Notes under the pieces: generated by a model | Seen by the model: only the letters and a program-made list of their open reading frames with translations | What the model was told of the DNA's origin: nothing | Database searches by the model: none | Assembly (NCBI RefSeq): GCF_000378625.1 | Contig: NZ_KB905172.1 | Coordinates: 1 to 64,000, forward strand | From: Colwellia piezophila ATCC BAA-637 | Lineage (GTDB): Bacteria > Pseudomonadota > Gammaproteobacteria > Enterobacterales > Alteromonadaceae | Reading direction: 5' to 3' | Length of the DNA: 64,000 nucleotides | Shown: positions 8,396 to 16,688 of the stretch, piece by piece | How positions within the stretch are numbered: position 1 is the first letter of the stretch | Layout: each line of letters begins with the position of its first letter | Position numbers and translations under genes: made by a program

Positions 8396-8753
8396 GCCTT
8401 ATCTAAACGAAAAACCTTGCTCTAGGCCTCCTCAATTTAGCTATATTAATTGTTACTTATTTAAATAATTTGAAATATTTATTCACTTCACCCGCTCTAA
8501 TAAAGTAGCTTGTTAAAAAAAAACGCTAGGCGCCCATTTTTAGTACGCTACCCTAAAGCGCCTTTACCATCTACCTTATGAAAGAAGCAGCTTATCTCAA
8601 CTCACTAGCATATTATTTAAACATCCAGTAAAGTAACACTTGTAACAATTTAGTAAACAAAACGAAAAATAGGATCTGTAAAGCTTTAAACACTGAGTGG
8701 CACAGACAGTAAAAAATCAATCAAACACTTACATGGCTGAAAGGATATAGGCA
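8396..8753. other. Gene-free AT-rich stretch
   Basis: Between the glcB terminator and the next gene I see no coding sequence. There is a short loosely inverted pair (AGGCGC near 8528 and GCGCCT near 8568). The sequence ends with AAAGGATATAGGC before ATG 8754, which serves as the ribosome site of the next gene. Confidence 0.5.
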
Positions 8754-9200
8754 ATGAAATCAATTAAATTACTGTTAGTGAGTTTTACTATCACATTTGT
8801 CGCATTGATGACCATTTCGCCTGCACTGGCTAAGCCATCCGTTAAAATTCAGTATTTAAATGTAAACCATAGCTTTAGCAAAAGTTTTGCTAGCTACGAT
8901 ATTATCAAGGCTGCGGCAGAGGTACCTCACACCTTATCAACTCAAAACAGTAATAGTTTTTCTTCAGGTTTGATCCTTTCTAGTTCCCGTTTATTAATTG
9001 AAGATAGTTCGCAGTTAGCAATCAATGTTGTCAGTCAGTCTAACGAATTTTTTAGCAGCGCCCTGATGTTTAATGACAAATTTAACCAATTTATTTCATT
9101 TTTCAGCGCGCCGACTAAAGGCGATACTTCCGGACAGTTAGCGCCTTTAGCTGAAAGGAATATGAAGGAAAAATGTAAAAACTCTGTCGACTATAGTTAG
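8754..9200 (+). CDS. Small exported protein of unknown function
   Basis: The product is 148 residues. A classical signal peptide covers about residues 1-26 (charged start, long hydrophobic core, cleavage after SPALA). The mature part is about 120 residues, rich in Ser, Asn and Phe (NSNSFSSG, SNEFFSSALMF), with one Cys near the C-terminus. It has no domain I recognise. A good ribosome site (AAAGGATATAGGC) supports the start. It stands alone between glcB and an acylase gene, with no obvious operon partner. A periplasmic or outer-membrane-associated location is likely. Confidence 0.65.
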   Translation: MKSIKLLLVSFTITFVALMTISPALAKPSVKIQYLNVNHSFSKSFASYDIIKAAAEVPHTLSTQNSNSFSSGLILSSSRLLIEDSSQLAINVVSQSNEFFSSALMFNDKFNQFISFFSAPTKGDTSGQLAPLAERNMKEKCKNSVDYS

Positions 9201-9431
9201 CCGGTCGAGTAAATAACGAGAAGCCCCCCCTCCTATTAGAAAGAACAAATGCGACTTTTAGATTTATTGCCATAAAAGTCTGAAATTTGTAAAATTAATT
9301 TTACTCCTAGCTATAGCTAAACTGCCCGCAAATTAAAGCACTAATATAGTTAAAAAACGCAACTATCAATATTCTCCACACCAATTTTGCGTTACTCTGC
9401 CCTATCAATTTTATTCAGCTTGCTTATAACG

Positions 9432-11870
9432 ATGAAAAATATAAAAAAAATACTTACCGGTTTTATGCTTATTAGTTTATTAGTATTAGCAACTGCATTA
9501 ACTTGGCTTTATAGCAAAGTTGATGGTGCTCTGCCCTTACTCGACGGTAAAAAAACAGTTTTTGGTTTAACAAAAACTGTCACTATCGAGCGAGATAAGC
9601 AAGGAATAGCCACCATAAAGGCCCAAAACCGAGCAGATGTTTCAGTGGCTTTAGGCTTTATTCATGCGCAAGAACGATTTTTTCAAATGGATTTATTAAG
9701 GCGCAATTCGGCCGGTGAGTTAGCAAGTTTGTTTGGCTCTATAGCACTTGATTATGACAAATCTATCCGTAGGCACCGCTTTCGCGATAGAGCCAGAGAA
9801 ATCGTTGCTCAATTACCTCAACAGCAACTTGAATTAGTTAAAGCTTATACTAGAGGAGTAAACCAAGGATTAAAATATTTAAGATCATCACCTTTTGAAT
9901 ACCTACTGCTGCAACAAGAGCCTGTTCAATGGAGTGAAGAAGACTCAATCCTGACTATTTTTAGTATGTATATAGATCTTCAATACCACGATGGTAAAAG
10001 AGAACGAACTCTCGGCTTGATGAAAGCCGTTTTGTCGGGAGATGTTTACGCGTTCTTAAACCCTAAAGGTAGTATTTGGGACGCCGCCATTGATGGTAGT
10101 CAATTTACCCAAGCGCCAATGCCATCATCACCTTGGCCCTCGGCATCAAGTTTAAATTTCAACGACAAAAATAATAAGACTATAATGCTGGCGAGTAACA
10201 AAGAAGGTAGGTATCAAGGCGACCACCTACCGGGCTCTAACAGTTGGGCAATTTCAGGAGAGTTAAGCGCCACAGGCACTGCGGTAATAGCCAATGATAT
10301 GCATCTGGGTATTCGTGTCCCTAATACTTGGTTCCGCGCTTCTTTTGAGTATCCCAGGTCAACAGAGGATAGTTCATCATTATCATTAATCCCTGAAAAG
10401 ATTAAAGTGACAGGGGCCACCTTGCCAGGTACCCCTAATATGGTTATTGGTAGTAATGGGCATATTGCTTGGGGATTTACCAATAGTTACGGTGATTTCA
10501 GTGATGTTATTGTCTTAACCAGTAGTGCTGATGGCAGCCAATATTTAACACCTAAAGGCTATGTAGACTTTACTCAGAAAAGACAAGTTATTGCTGTTAA
10601 AGGACAAAAAGCACATAAAATCACTTTTAAAGAAACTATATGGGGACCCGTTATTGGTGAAAACCACCTAGGCCAGTTACTCGCTTATAGATGGGTTGCT
10701 CATGATAAAGAAGCGATAAATTTAACAGCAACGGAACTAGAACAAGCAACCAACGTAGATCAGGCCTTCAATATTGCTGCTCGCTCAGGTATTCCTTCTC
10801 AAAACCTATTAGTTGTCGATAAAACTGGCGATATTGGTTGGACAATTATGGGCCCCATTCCAAAGAAAAATGGCGCTACTGGCAATACACCTCAATCATG
10901 GAGTTCCGGCCAAAATAGCTGGCAAGGCTATTTATCTCCTGCGCAATACCCTCGTATTAAAAACCCAGAGAATCAACGACTTTGGACGGCTAACTCTCGT
11001 GTTGTTGGCGGTGATATGTTTGAAAAAATTGGTAATGGTGGTTATGCCTTAGGCGCCCGTTCAACGCAGATTAGAGATAATCTAATAAACCATAATAAGT
11101 TTGATGAACAAAGCTTACTGGCCATTGGTTTAGATGACGAAGCCAAGTTTTTACAACGTTGGAAAAAATTTATCGTTGCAACGGTATTAAGCGAGCAAGT
11201 TATGGCTGAGAATAACGATTTTAAACAAGTGAAAATCTTGTTAGAAAACGCAGAGACTCTCAGAGCAAGCCCTGACTCGGTAAGCTATCGCTTAGTGCGT
11301 AACTTTCGCATAAACCTCAGGGACAGTGTATTTTTCGAACTAACAGAAAGCTTAAAAGGTATTGATAAGGCTTTTAATTTCAAGAGTATTCGTCACCAAA
11401 TCGAAACGCCACTTTGGCAGTTAATTAACGAACAACCTGAAAACTTCCTCATGTTAGGTGAAGATAATTGGCAGCAAACATTTACCAAAGCACTGGCGTT
11501 AACAGTTAAAGACATGACCCAAAAGCAAACATTAGCGGATGCCACCTGGGGACAACAAAACAGCTCTGCAATAAAGCATCCGCTTAGTAGTGCACTGCCC
11601 TTGTTAAACAACTGGCTTGATATGCCTAGCAAAGCGTTAGCTGGCGATAGTTATATGCCAAGAGTACAGGGGAAAGCCTTTGGCGCTTCAGAGCGTATGG
11701 TGGTTTCTCCAGGCCATGAGGACAAAGGTATCTTTCATATGCCAACAAGCCAATCAGGACACCCTTGGAGCCCTTATTACGGTAAAGGACATAGTGATTG
11801 GGAAGAAGGTATAGCTTCACCATTTTTACCGGGAAAAACCCTCTACGAGCTTACATTACTAAGTTATTAA
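9432..11870 (+). CDS. Penicillin acylase family (N-terminal nucleophile) hydrolase
   Basis: This family covers beta-lactam acylases and acyl-homoserine-lactone acylases (PvdQ, QuiP), periplasmic enzymes that hydrolyse an amide. From ATG 9432 the protein has 812 residues, beginning with a signal or anchor segment (MKNIKKILTGFMLISLLVLA). The reading frame extends upstream only to a TTG with no support. The mature chain opens with the family pattern VTIERDKQGIATIKA and FIHAQERFFQMDLLRR. Autocleavage is expected before Ser269 in the GSNSWAISG motif, which would give a 268-residue alpha side (before spacer removal) and a 544-residue beta chain. NDMHLGIRVPNTWF follows, as in the family. The substrate cannot be read from sequence; quorum-signal or peptide deacylation are options. 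Confidence 0.88.
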   Translation: MKNIKKILTGFMLISLLVLATALTWLYSKVDGALPLLDGKKTVFGLTKTVTIERDKQGIATIKAQNRADVSVALGFIHAQERFFQMDLLRRNSAGELASLFGSIALDYDKSIRRHRFRDRAREIVAQLPQQQLELVKAYTRGVNQGLKYLRSSPFEYLLLQQEPVQWSEEDSILTIFSMYIDLQYHDGKRERTLGLMKAVLSGDVYAFLNPKGSIWDAAIDGSQFTQAPMPSSPWPSASSLNFNDKNNKTIMLASNKEGRYQGDHLPGSNSWAISGELSATGTAVIANDMHLGIRVPNTWFRASFEYPRSTEDSSSLSLIPEKIKVTGATLPGTPNMVIGSNGHIAWGFTNSYGDFSDVIVLTSSADGSQYLTPKGYVDFTQKRQVIAVKGQKAHKITFKETIWGPVIGENHLGQLLAYRWVAHDKEAINLTATELEQATNVDQAFNIAARSGIPSQNLLVVDKTGDIGWTIMGPIPKKNGATGNTPQSWSSGQNSWQGYLSPAQYPRIKNPENQRLWTANSRVVGGDMFEKIGNGGYALGARSTQIRDNLINHNKFDEQSLLAIGLDDEAKFLQRWKKFIVATVLSEQVMAENNDFKQVKILLENAETLRASPDSVSYRLVRNFRINLRDSVFFELTESLKGIDKAFNFKSIRHQIETPLWQLINEQPENFLMLGEDNWQQTFTKALALTVKDMTQKQTLADATWGQQNSSAIKHPLSSALPLLNNWLDMPSKALAGDSYMPRVQGKAFGASERMVVSPGHEDKGIFHMPTSQSGHPWSPYYGKGHSDWEEGIASPFLPGKTLYELTLLSY

Positions 11871-11959
11871 CTCATGGTATTTAACCCAGTCAATGATCAA
11901 TATTTGAAATAGCTATTTTTGATACCGCTATTTTATAAAAAATTAAAGGAAGTACACCC

Positions 11960-12346
11960 ATGACCATTTTAATTACCTGTTTATTTATGGCCTTACTTTT
12001 ACCGTTACTGGCAAAAGCACCTGTAGCCTATGCTATGGCCAAGCAAGGCAGATACAATAACAATCAGCCGAGGGAGCAGCAAAGTAAGCTAACAGGCTTT
12101 GGCGGACGAGCACTAGCAGCCCATCAAAATGCTTTCGAGTCTGTCATTCTTTTTGCTCCTGCTGTTATTCTTGCTTTAGCCACGGATAATATTCAGCAAA
12201 CGGTCGTCATCTTGGCCGTTATACATATTATTGCGCGAGTGCTTTATAATATTTTATATTTATTTGATCTCAGTTCATTAAGATCAATTACATGGGCAAT
12301 TGCCACTCTATGTAGCTTTAGCATTGTCTTTCAATGTATTCCCTAG
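11960..12346 (+). CDS. MAPEG family membrane protein
   Basis: The 128-residue protein has four hydrophobic segments (about 1-22, 55-75, 78-98 and 106-126). The family features are a long first helix followed by a polar loop, then RALAAHQNAFESVILFAPAV (about 49-68) and ARVLYNILYLFDL in the third helix. Eukaryotic MAPEG proteins are glutathione-dependent enzymes of the membrane; bacterial short forms are mostly uncharacterised. AAAGGAAG lies just upstream of the ATG. The gene is 89 nt downstream of the acylase gene and could be co-transcribed with it. Confidence 0.85.
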   Translation: MTILITCLFMALLLPLLAKAPVAYAMAKQGRYNNNQPREQQSKLTGFGGRALAAHQNAFESVILFAPAVILALATDNIQQTVVILAVIHIIARVLYNILYLFDLSSLRSITWAIATLCSFSIVFQCIP

Positions 12347-12382
12347 CCGCCCTTTAAAAACAAAAAACATCTAAAGAAACAG

Positions 12383-12412
12383 TTGACACTATTTGGCTAA
12401 GGTAGCTAGAGT
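12383..12412 (+). promoter_or_regulatory. Candidate sigma-70 promoter of pheA
   Basis: A perfect TTGACA (12383-12388) is followed after 18 nt by TAGAGT (12407-12412), four of six matches to the -10 consensus. The pheA start is 45 nt downstream. I see no Phe-rich leader peptide or attenuator stem in the short interval, so control by transcription attenuation is not supported. Confidence 0.5.
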
Positions 12413-12456
12413 AACTACTCAAAGTAAACTGTCATCTACAATATTAAGGTAAACAA

Positions 12457-13632
12457 GTGAGCGAAACGTTAGATTTAAATGAAATACGCAAAGAAATTAC
12501 GCTTTTAGATCAAGATTTATTAGCCCTGTTTGCTAAACGTCGTGCGTTAACGCTCAATGTGGCAAAGAGTAAGGTACAACAAGTTCGCCCTATAAGAGAT
12601 CAAAAGCGTGAACAAGCGCTTTTAATACGTTTGATAAAACAGGGTAAGACGCTTGGATTAGATGCCCATTATGTTACTAGCGTCTTTCAAACTATTATTG
12701 AGGACTCGATTTTAAATCAACAAGCTTTCTTACAAAGCCTAGCGAACCCTGATATTCAAGTACCGACCGTTAGCGTTGCATTTTTGGGTGATAAAGGCTC
12801 TTACAGTTATCTTGCCAGCCATCGCTACTTCTCACGTCGCGCAGAGAAAATCATTGAATGTGGCTGTCAAAGTTTTTATGAGATAATGCAGCAAGTAGAA
12901 TCTGGACAGGTCGATTACGGCATGCTCCCTATCGAGAATACTAGCTCGGGTAGTATTAACGAAGTATACGACTTATTGCAGCACACTAGCTTATCGATAG
13001 TAGGTGAAATTACTCAACCAATAGAGCATTGCTTGTTAACCGCAGTTAATACTAATTTAGCTAATATTAAAACCATTTATGCCCACGGACAACCTTTTGC
13101 TCAATGCAGCAACTTCTTAGATAAGCAAAACGGAATTCGTATTGAATATTGTGATAGTACGGCCGATGCCATGGCAAAAGTTGCCGAGCTACAAGACGAT
13201 ACCATCGCCGTAATAGGTAGTGAAGAAGGAGGTCAGCTTTACCAACTTCAAGCGATTGAACAATCAATAGCTAATCAAACTGAAAATCATTCACGCTTTA
13301 TTTTAGTGGCTCGAAAAGCCGTTGAAGTAGCAGAACAAATACCTGCAAAAACCGCTATAACCTTGGCTACCGGTCAAAAGGCTGGCGCTTTAGTAGAGTG
13401 CTTAATAGTACTTAAAGAAAAAGGTATTAATATGTGTAAGCTTGAGTCGCGCCCTATTCAAGGACGTCCTTGGGAAGAGATGTTTTACATTGATGTAGAA
13501 GCCAACTTAAAAAGCTTTGCCTTACAAGAAGCGATTAATGAGATTACCCCACATACTAATTTTATTAAAATACTTGGCTGTTACCCAATTGAACATATTA
13601 GTCCGACCAGTATTCCCAGTAGCGAGCTTTAA
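12457..13632 (+). CDS. pheA: Bifunctional chorismate mutase / prephenate dehydratase
   Basis: This cytoplasmic enzyme converts chorismate to prephenate and then to phenylpyruvate, the phenylalanine branch. The 391-residue protein starts at GTG 12457 after AAGGTAA. Domains in order are an AroQ-type chorismate mutase (about 1-95; EIRKEITLLDQDLLALFAKR), prephenate dehydratase (about 105-285; ENTSSG with Thr162 in the catalytic TxxS-type region) and a C-terminal ACT regulatory domain (about 297-375). The two feedback motifs that bind phenylalanine are intact: GAL at 310-312 and ESRP at 330-333. Feedback inhibition by Phe is therefore expected. It is a single gene with its own promoter. Confidence 0.97.
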   Translation: MSETLDLNEIRKEITLLDQDLLALFAKRRALTLNVAKSKVQQVRPIRDQKREQALLIRLIKQGKTLGLDAHYVTSVFQTIIEDSILNQQAFLQSLANPDIQVPTVSVAFLGDKGSYSYLASHRYFSRRAEKIIECGCQSFYEIMQQVESGQVDYGMLPIENTSSGSINEVYDLLQHTSLSIVGEITQPIEHCLLTAVNTNLANIKTIYAHGQPFAQCSNFLDKQNGIRIEYCDSTADAMAKVAELQDDTIAVIGSEEGGQLYQLQAIEQSIANQTENHSRFILVARKAVEVAEQIPAKTAITLATGQKAGALVECLIVLKEKGINMCKLESRPIQGRPWEEMFYIDVEANLKSFALQEAINEITPHTNFIKILGCYPIEHISPTSIPSSEL

Positions 13633-13646
13633 GAGAAAATAAACCC

Positions 13647-13691
13647 CTAGTGCTTGATATGTTCACTGCCCATAGCGACATATCGCACTAG
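13647..13691. repeat. Hairpin downstream of pheA
   Basis: CTAGTGC (13647-13653) pairs with GCACTAG (13685-13691), and the inner ATATGT pairs with ACATAT, around a 15-nt loop. It is flanked by a 10-bp direct repeat TAGCGAGCTT (13619-13628, ending at the pheA stop region, and 13689-13698). It could be a weak terminator or a small insertion that duplicated its target. Confidence 0.45.
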
Positions 13692-13725
13692 CGAGCTTGC
13701 CAGGAAATCTTATAAATTTTCATGC

Positions 13726-14216
13726 CTAGACACTTGGTTCAGGACGATTTACAGGCGCGTGAACTATTGCCAATTTTAACAATCGATTAGAAATTTGTTT
13801 TTCGATAAATCGACGGGTGAAGCGATGATAGAACTCATCTAAGTATTTTTGTAGATATTTTACCTATACTCTATGAAATGTACCTAGCAAAAATAATTTA
13901 AATAGCCGATGGCTATATCTACCCACGACAACCATTCAGCAACCAAATAGCTTGGCGTTACCTTGGTCATAGTTTTGCGTTTTATCAGTAATATCGGTTG
14001 CGGATAATGTATCAGAGCATTTTTTTTCACCTGTTTCCAAATGTTTTTTGATAAACGCATTAACGCTAAAGTGACAAATACTATCGACCATTTCTATTGC
14101 GATAAAATTTGCTTTTTTCTCTTTGCTTTCACAGGCGATTAACACATTATTTTTCCTGCTGCGCCACGATCTCGTTTACCTTTTTGTCTACCACCAACCA
14201 GAGCATAATTTATTCG
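13726..14216 (-). pseudogene. Decayed IS1595-family (ISXO2-like) transposase, C-terminal part
   Basis: Read on the minus strand, successive pieces in different frames rebuild the C-terminal half of an ISXO2-like DDE transposase. The first piece reads GGRQKGKRDRGAAGK (about 14190-14146). A one-base loss in an A-run shifts the frame to a piece containing ACESKEKKANFIAIEMVDS and AFIKKHLETGEKKCSD (14145 to about 13965). A further shift gives VTPSYLVAEWLSWVDIAIGY and then a TAG at 13884. A final piece reads KYLQKYLDEFYHRFTRRFIE and ends at 13726. The known family order is GGKxxGKRGRGA, then VTPPELVxEWLPWVHIAISN, then KYLQEYLDEFCYRFNRR. The N-terminal zinc-ribbon part is missing. It cannot make an active protein. 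Confidence 0.75.
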
Positions 14217-14536
14217 CTATTGTGCTACTTAGTTGATATAAATATGCTTTGCTTGATAATTATATACAGCACACCATTTATACCCCTTCAAAAGCATAGA
14301 CTCACTTTTTTAATGTGTCGAAAGTCAGTCTCTACAGCCAATTTGTTAACACCCATTATAAAACTACGGGGGCTTTCGCAAATAGAGTTTTTAACATCCA
14401 TAAAAAATCAACATAAAAGATAAGCAATACCAACTACTTATGATAAATAGCTAGTCAGCTAAATTAATTTTATCGCATTCTCCATTTTTATTAACTATAA
14501 CTGTTTATCAGGACAATAAATAAAAATGGATTTTTT
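14217..14536. other. Gene-free stretch after the transposase relic
   Basis: This AT-rich stretch carries no convincing coding sequence on either strand. A 104-codon open frame at 14109-14423 (plus) has no ribosome site and no family resemblance, and it overlaps the relic antisense. It may include the eroded N-terminal part of the insertion sequence and the promoter of the pseudopilin gene at 14537. Confidence 0.4.
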
Positions 14537-15157
14537 ATGCTAAATGTCACTAGTAGAAAACTCGAGAGTATACAACACCCTTTCACTAACAACTTCCTCA
14601 AACGACAAAAAGGTATCACACTGCTTGAGTTGATGGCTAGCGTAGCCATCACGTCAATATTGACTGTTATGGCTTTACCTAACATGAATGACTTTGTCGT
14701 GCAGATGCGTGTTAATAGTGAAATATCTATGTTACAACGTTTACTGCTCGTTGCTCGAAATTCAGCAATTAATAGTGGTGAGCGAGTCATAATATGCCCA
14801 TTAACATTAAGCGGAAGATGTACCACAGATTGGCATAAAGAACTTAGTGTTTTTATTGATAATAACAATAATAAAACCTTTGATGCAGCTAACAATGAAA
14901 GGTTACTGGTAACGAAATCAGCAATTAAAATTGGAGACCAACTGATTTATGGCAAAGGGCGAGTCATGGTTGCCTACCAACCCTCTGGACATTTAACTGG
15001 CTTAAGCAATGGTACCTTTCGTTATTGCCCACTAGGTCATGAAGAGAAATCAAGAGGCATTGTTATTGCTCGCTCAGGTCGTTTTTATGCAAGCAGCGAT
15101 ATAGATAATGATTCCAGAGATGAGACTCGCATGAATAAAGAGATAACATGTAATTGA
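14537..15157 (+). CDS. FimT/GspH-like minor pseudopilin 1
   Basis: The 206-residue pseudopilin has a 26-residue leader ending in Gly26, then ITLLELMASVAITSIL, with the conserved Glu at mature position 5 (Glu31). This is the site for prepilin peptidase and N-methylation. The hydrophobic helix covers 27-48, followed by a GspH/FimT-type globular domain with cysteines (ICPLTLSGRC and the terminal TCN). The C-terminus carries an Asp-rich loop SSDIDNDSRDETR that could bind calcium. FimT/FimU proteins belong to the minor pilin complex that primes type IV pilus assembly; FimT of competent bacteria binds DNA. It is followed by a paralogue of the same layout, suggesting tandem duplication. Confidence 0.85.
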   Translation: MLNVTSRKLESIQHPFTNNFLKRQKGITLLELMASVAITSILTVMALPNMNDFVVQMRVNSEISMLQRLLLVARNSAINSGERVIICPLTLSGRCTTDWHKELSVFIDNNNNKTFDAANNERLLVTKSAIKIGDQLIYGKGRVMVAYQPSGHLTGLSNGTFRYCPLGHEEKSRGIVIARSGRFYASSDIDNDSRDETRMNKEITCN

Positions 15158-15265
15158 TAAATCTTAGCCTAGCTCTGTAAGATCTTTGTATACAACGGTG
15201 ACTAGCGTGATACTAAGGAAAGTGCTATAAATAGTACTAGAGTAGCATCAATTAGGTCACTCATC

Positions 15266-15862
15266 ATGGAACAAATTAGTAGTCATTCTATAAATGTAAA
15301 ACTCCCCACAAAAAAACCTAAAGGTTTTACATTAGTAGAACTAATGGTCACTATTGCGATAGCAGGAATTTTAACCATGATTGCCCTGCCCAGCTTCAAT
15401 GAGTTTTTAGTAAGAATGCGTGTTGATAATGAAATAAGTGAAATGCAAAGGCTATTATTAACCGCTAGAAATATGGCGATAAATACAGGAAAAAACACTA
15501 CCGTTTGCCCTCTTTCCAGTGGCGCTTGTACAACCAATTGGCAAGGTGAAATAAGTGTCTTTACCAACGACGTTAATACCTTAGTTAATAGTAATAAATT
15601 TTCCGGAAATGATGAATTGGTTAAAATAAAAGAAGCAATAAAATCAGGCGATAAACTGCAGTATTCTCAAAAAAGTGTTATTTATACACCCGCTGGGCGG
15701 CTACTAACCACCGCTGCTAGTTTTAGCTATTGCCCCAAAAACGAAGCTGATAGAGCTCGAGGTATTATTGTTTCTGTTTCAGGCCGAAGCTATACTAGTT
15801 CAGATACTGATAACGACGATAAAGATGAAGACAGAAACGGCAATCAAATAGTTTGCAGCTAA
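15266..15862 (+). CDS. FimT/GspH-like minor pseudopilin 2
   Basis: The 198-residue paralogue of the upstream gene has Gly20 followed by FTLVELMVTIAIAGIL (Glu25 is mature Glu5). The globular region has the same arrangement: NTTVCPLSSGACTTNW, then FSYCPKN, RARGIIVSVSGRSYTSSD, and a terminal Asp-rich loop TDNDDKDEDRNG before a final Cys. The two proteins match along their whole length by eye, so a duplication is likely, but they are clearly diverged. The gene lies 108 nt after the first pseudopilin and points toward the convergent tapY2/pilE end of the pil operon. Roles in pilus priming or DNA binding are inferred. Confidence 0.87.
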   Translation: MEQISSHSINVKLPTKKPKGFTLVELMVTIAIAGILTMIALPSFNEFLVRMRVDNEISEMQRLLLTARNMAINTGKNTTVCPLSSGACTTNWQGEISVFTNDVNTLVNSNKFSGNDELVKIKEAIKSGDKLQYSQKSVIYTPAGRLLTTAASFSYCPKNEADRARGIIVSVSGRSYTSSDTDNDDKDEDRNGNQIVCS

Positions 15863-15921
15863 AAGCTTAATTGAATAACTTGAGCTAAAGTTAAATTTTA
15901 AGATTAAATCCAGGCTACAAG

Positions 15922-16245
15922 TTACCGTGCGGTTTCACCATCAACAATTTTGGCTCTGCTGCCAGTAAAGTCAGCTTTTGATAAAATACATTCATAAACT
16001 TTGTAAATTTTAACTTTTTGTTTTGAACCAGGCAACATAACTTTGTGACCGGTAATTGAATTTGACAAGTTTGATGCTTTATTTTGAGATACATTCCAAA
16101 AACTAACCATTTCTCTACCGCCAACCAACTCAACAAAACATTTAACATCAACTTTTTCATCTTGCTTGGTAGATGTTTTAGCCTCAAGGTCATTGCTAAT
16201 GATAAACAATATAATTGGCAATAATATTTTAATAAAAGTAGTCAT
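15922..16245 (-). CDS. TapY2-like small exported protein of the type IV pilus locus
   Basis: The 107-residue protein has a signal peptide of about 22 residues (hydrophobic core ILLPIILFII), followed by a small domain with two Cys (DVKCFVELVGG and YECILSK). The pattern of xKCFVE, a central segment with HKVMLPGSKQKVKIYKVYEC, and a short basic tail resembles the TapY2 proteins found at the end of Shewanella pil operons, which I recall only in outline. It starts one base after the pilE stop, with GGGAG inside the end of pilE as ribosome site, so it is the last gene of the pilus operon. Its biochemical role is not established. Confidence 0.6.
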   Translation of the reverse strand: MTTFIKILLPIILFIISNDLEAKTSTKQDEKVDVKCFVELVGGREMVSFWNVSQNKASNLSNSITGHKVMLPGSKQKVKIYKVYECILSKADFTGSRAKIVDGETAR

Positions 16246-16246
16246 C

Positions 16247-16651
16247 CTATTTCTCCCAACAAGCTGATGGTGTCTTCACACCTAATTCATTAATTTCTAA
16301 TTTTTTGCAACCAGTATCATTGACTTGATTATTTTTAGCCACTGCTTTTAAAGTAAAACTAGTTGTGGTTTGGGCATCTACCATAATTCGATAATTCGTT
16401 GATGCTGTATATATTTTTACAGAACTACTTCCTAACCCCTTCATATCTGTAGCATAAGAACGACTATCAACGAATACTTGCTCTTGTAAATTAGCAAACC
16501 TTATCAATTCCCGTTGTGCTTCAGAGCGATTGGAGCGAAGAACAAAATCTGTATATGAAGGGTAAGCCACTCCCGCTAAAATACCGATAATAGCCACGGT
16601 GATAAGTAACTCTACTAAAGTAAAACCATAGCTTTTTTTCTGTTTATTCAT
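16247..16651 (-). CDS. pilE: Type IV pilin-like protein PilE
   Basis: The 134-residue pilin has a short leader, with cleavage after Gly9 before [18 protein letters not shown] (Glu14 is mature Glu5). The hydrophobic alpha-1 helix is followed by [20 protein letters not shown], the standard start of the PilE domain. Two C-terminal cysteines ([11 protein letters not shown]...SACWEK) form the expected disulfide loop. At the end of a pilVWXY1E operon this protein usually acts as a minor pilin in the tip complex and is not the major subunit. It directly follows pilY1 (37 nt) and is coupled to the TapY2-like gene. Confidence 0.92.
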   Translation of the reverse strand: MNKQKKSYGFTLVELLITVAIIGILAGVAYPSYTDFVLRSNRSEAQRELIRFANLQEQVFVDSRSYATDMKGLGSSSVKIYTASTNYRIMVDAQTTTSFTLKAVAKNNQVNDTGCKKLEINELGVKTPSACWEK

Positions 16652-16688
16652 GATATATGTTCCATAACATTAAATTTATACCTTTAAC

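Noticed and set aside
12389-12456. Phe-attenuator leader peptide upstream of pheA
   Set aside because: There is no start codon followed by a Phe-rich short frame and no terminator-antiterminator pair in the short space before the gene.
14109-14423. 104-codon plus-strand frame
   Set aside because: It is antisense to the transposase relic, has no ribosome site and its protein looks like low-complexity chance sequence.
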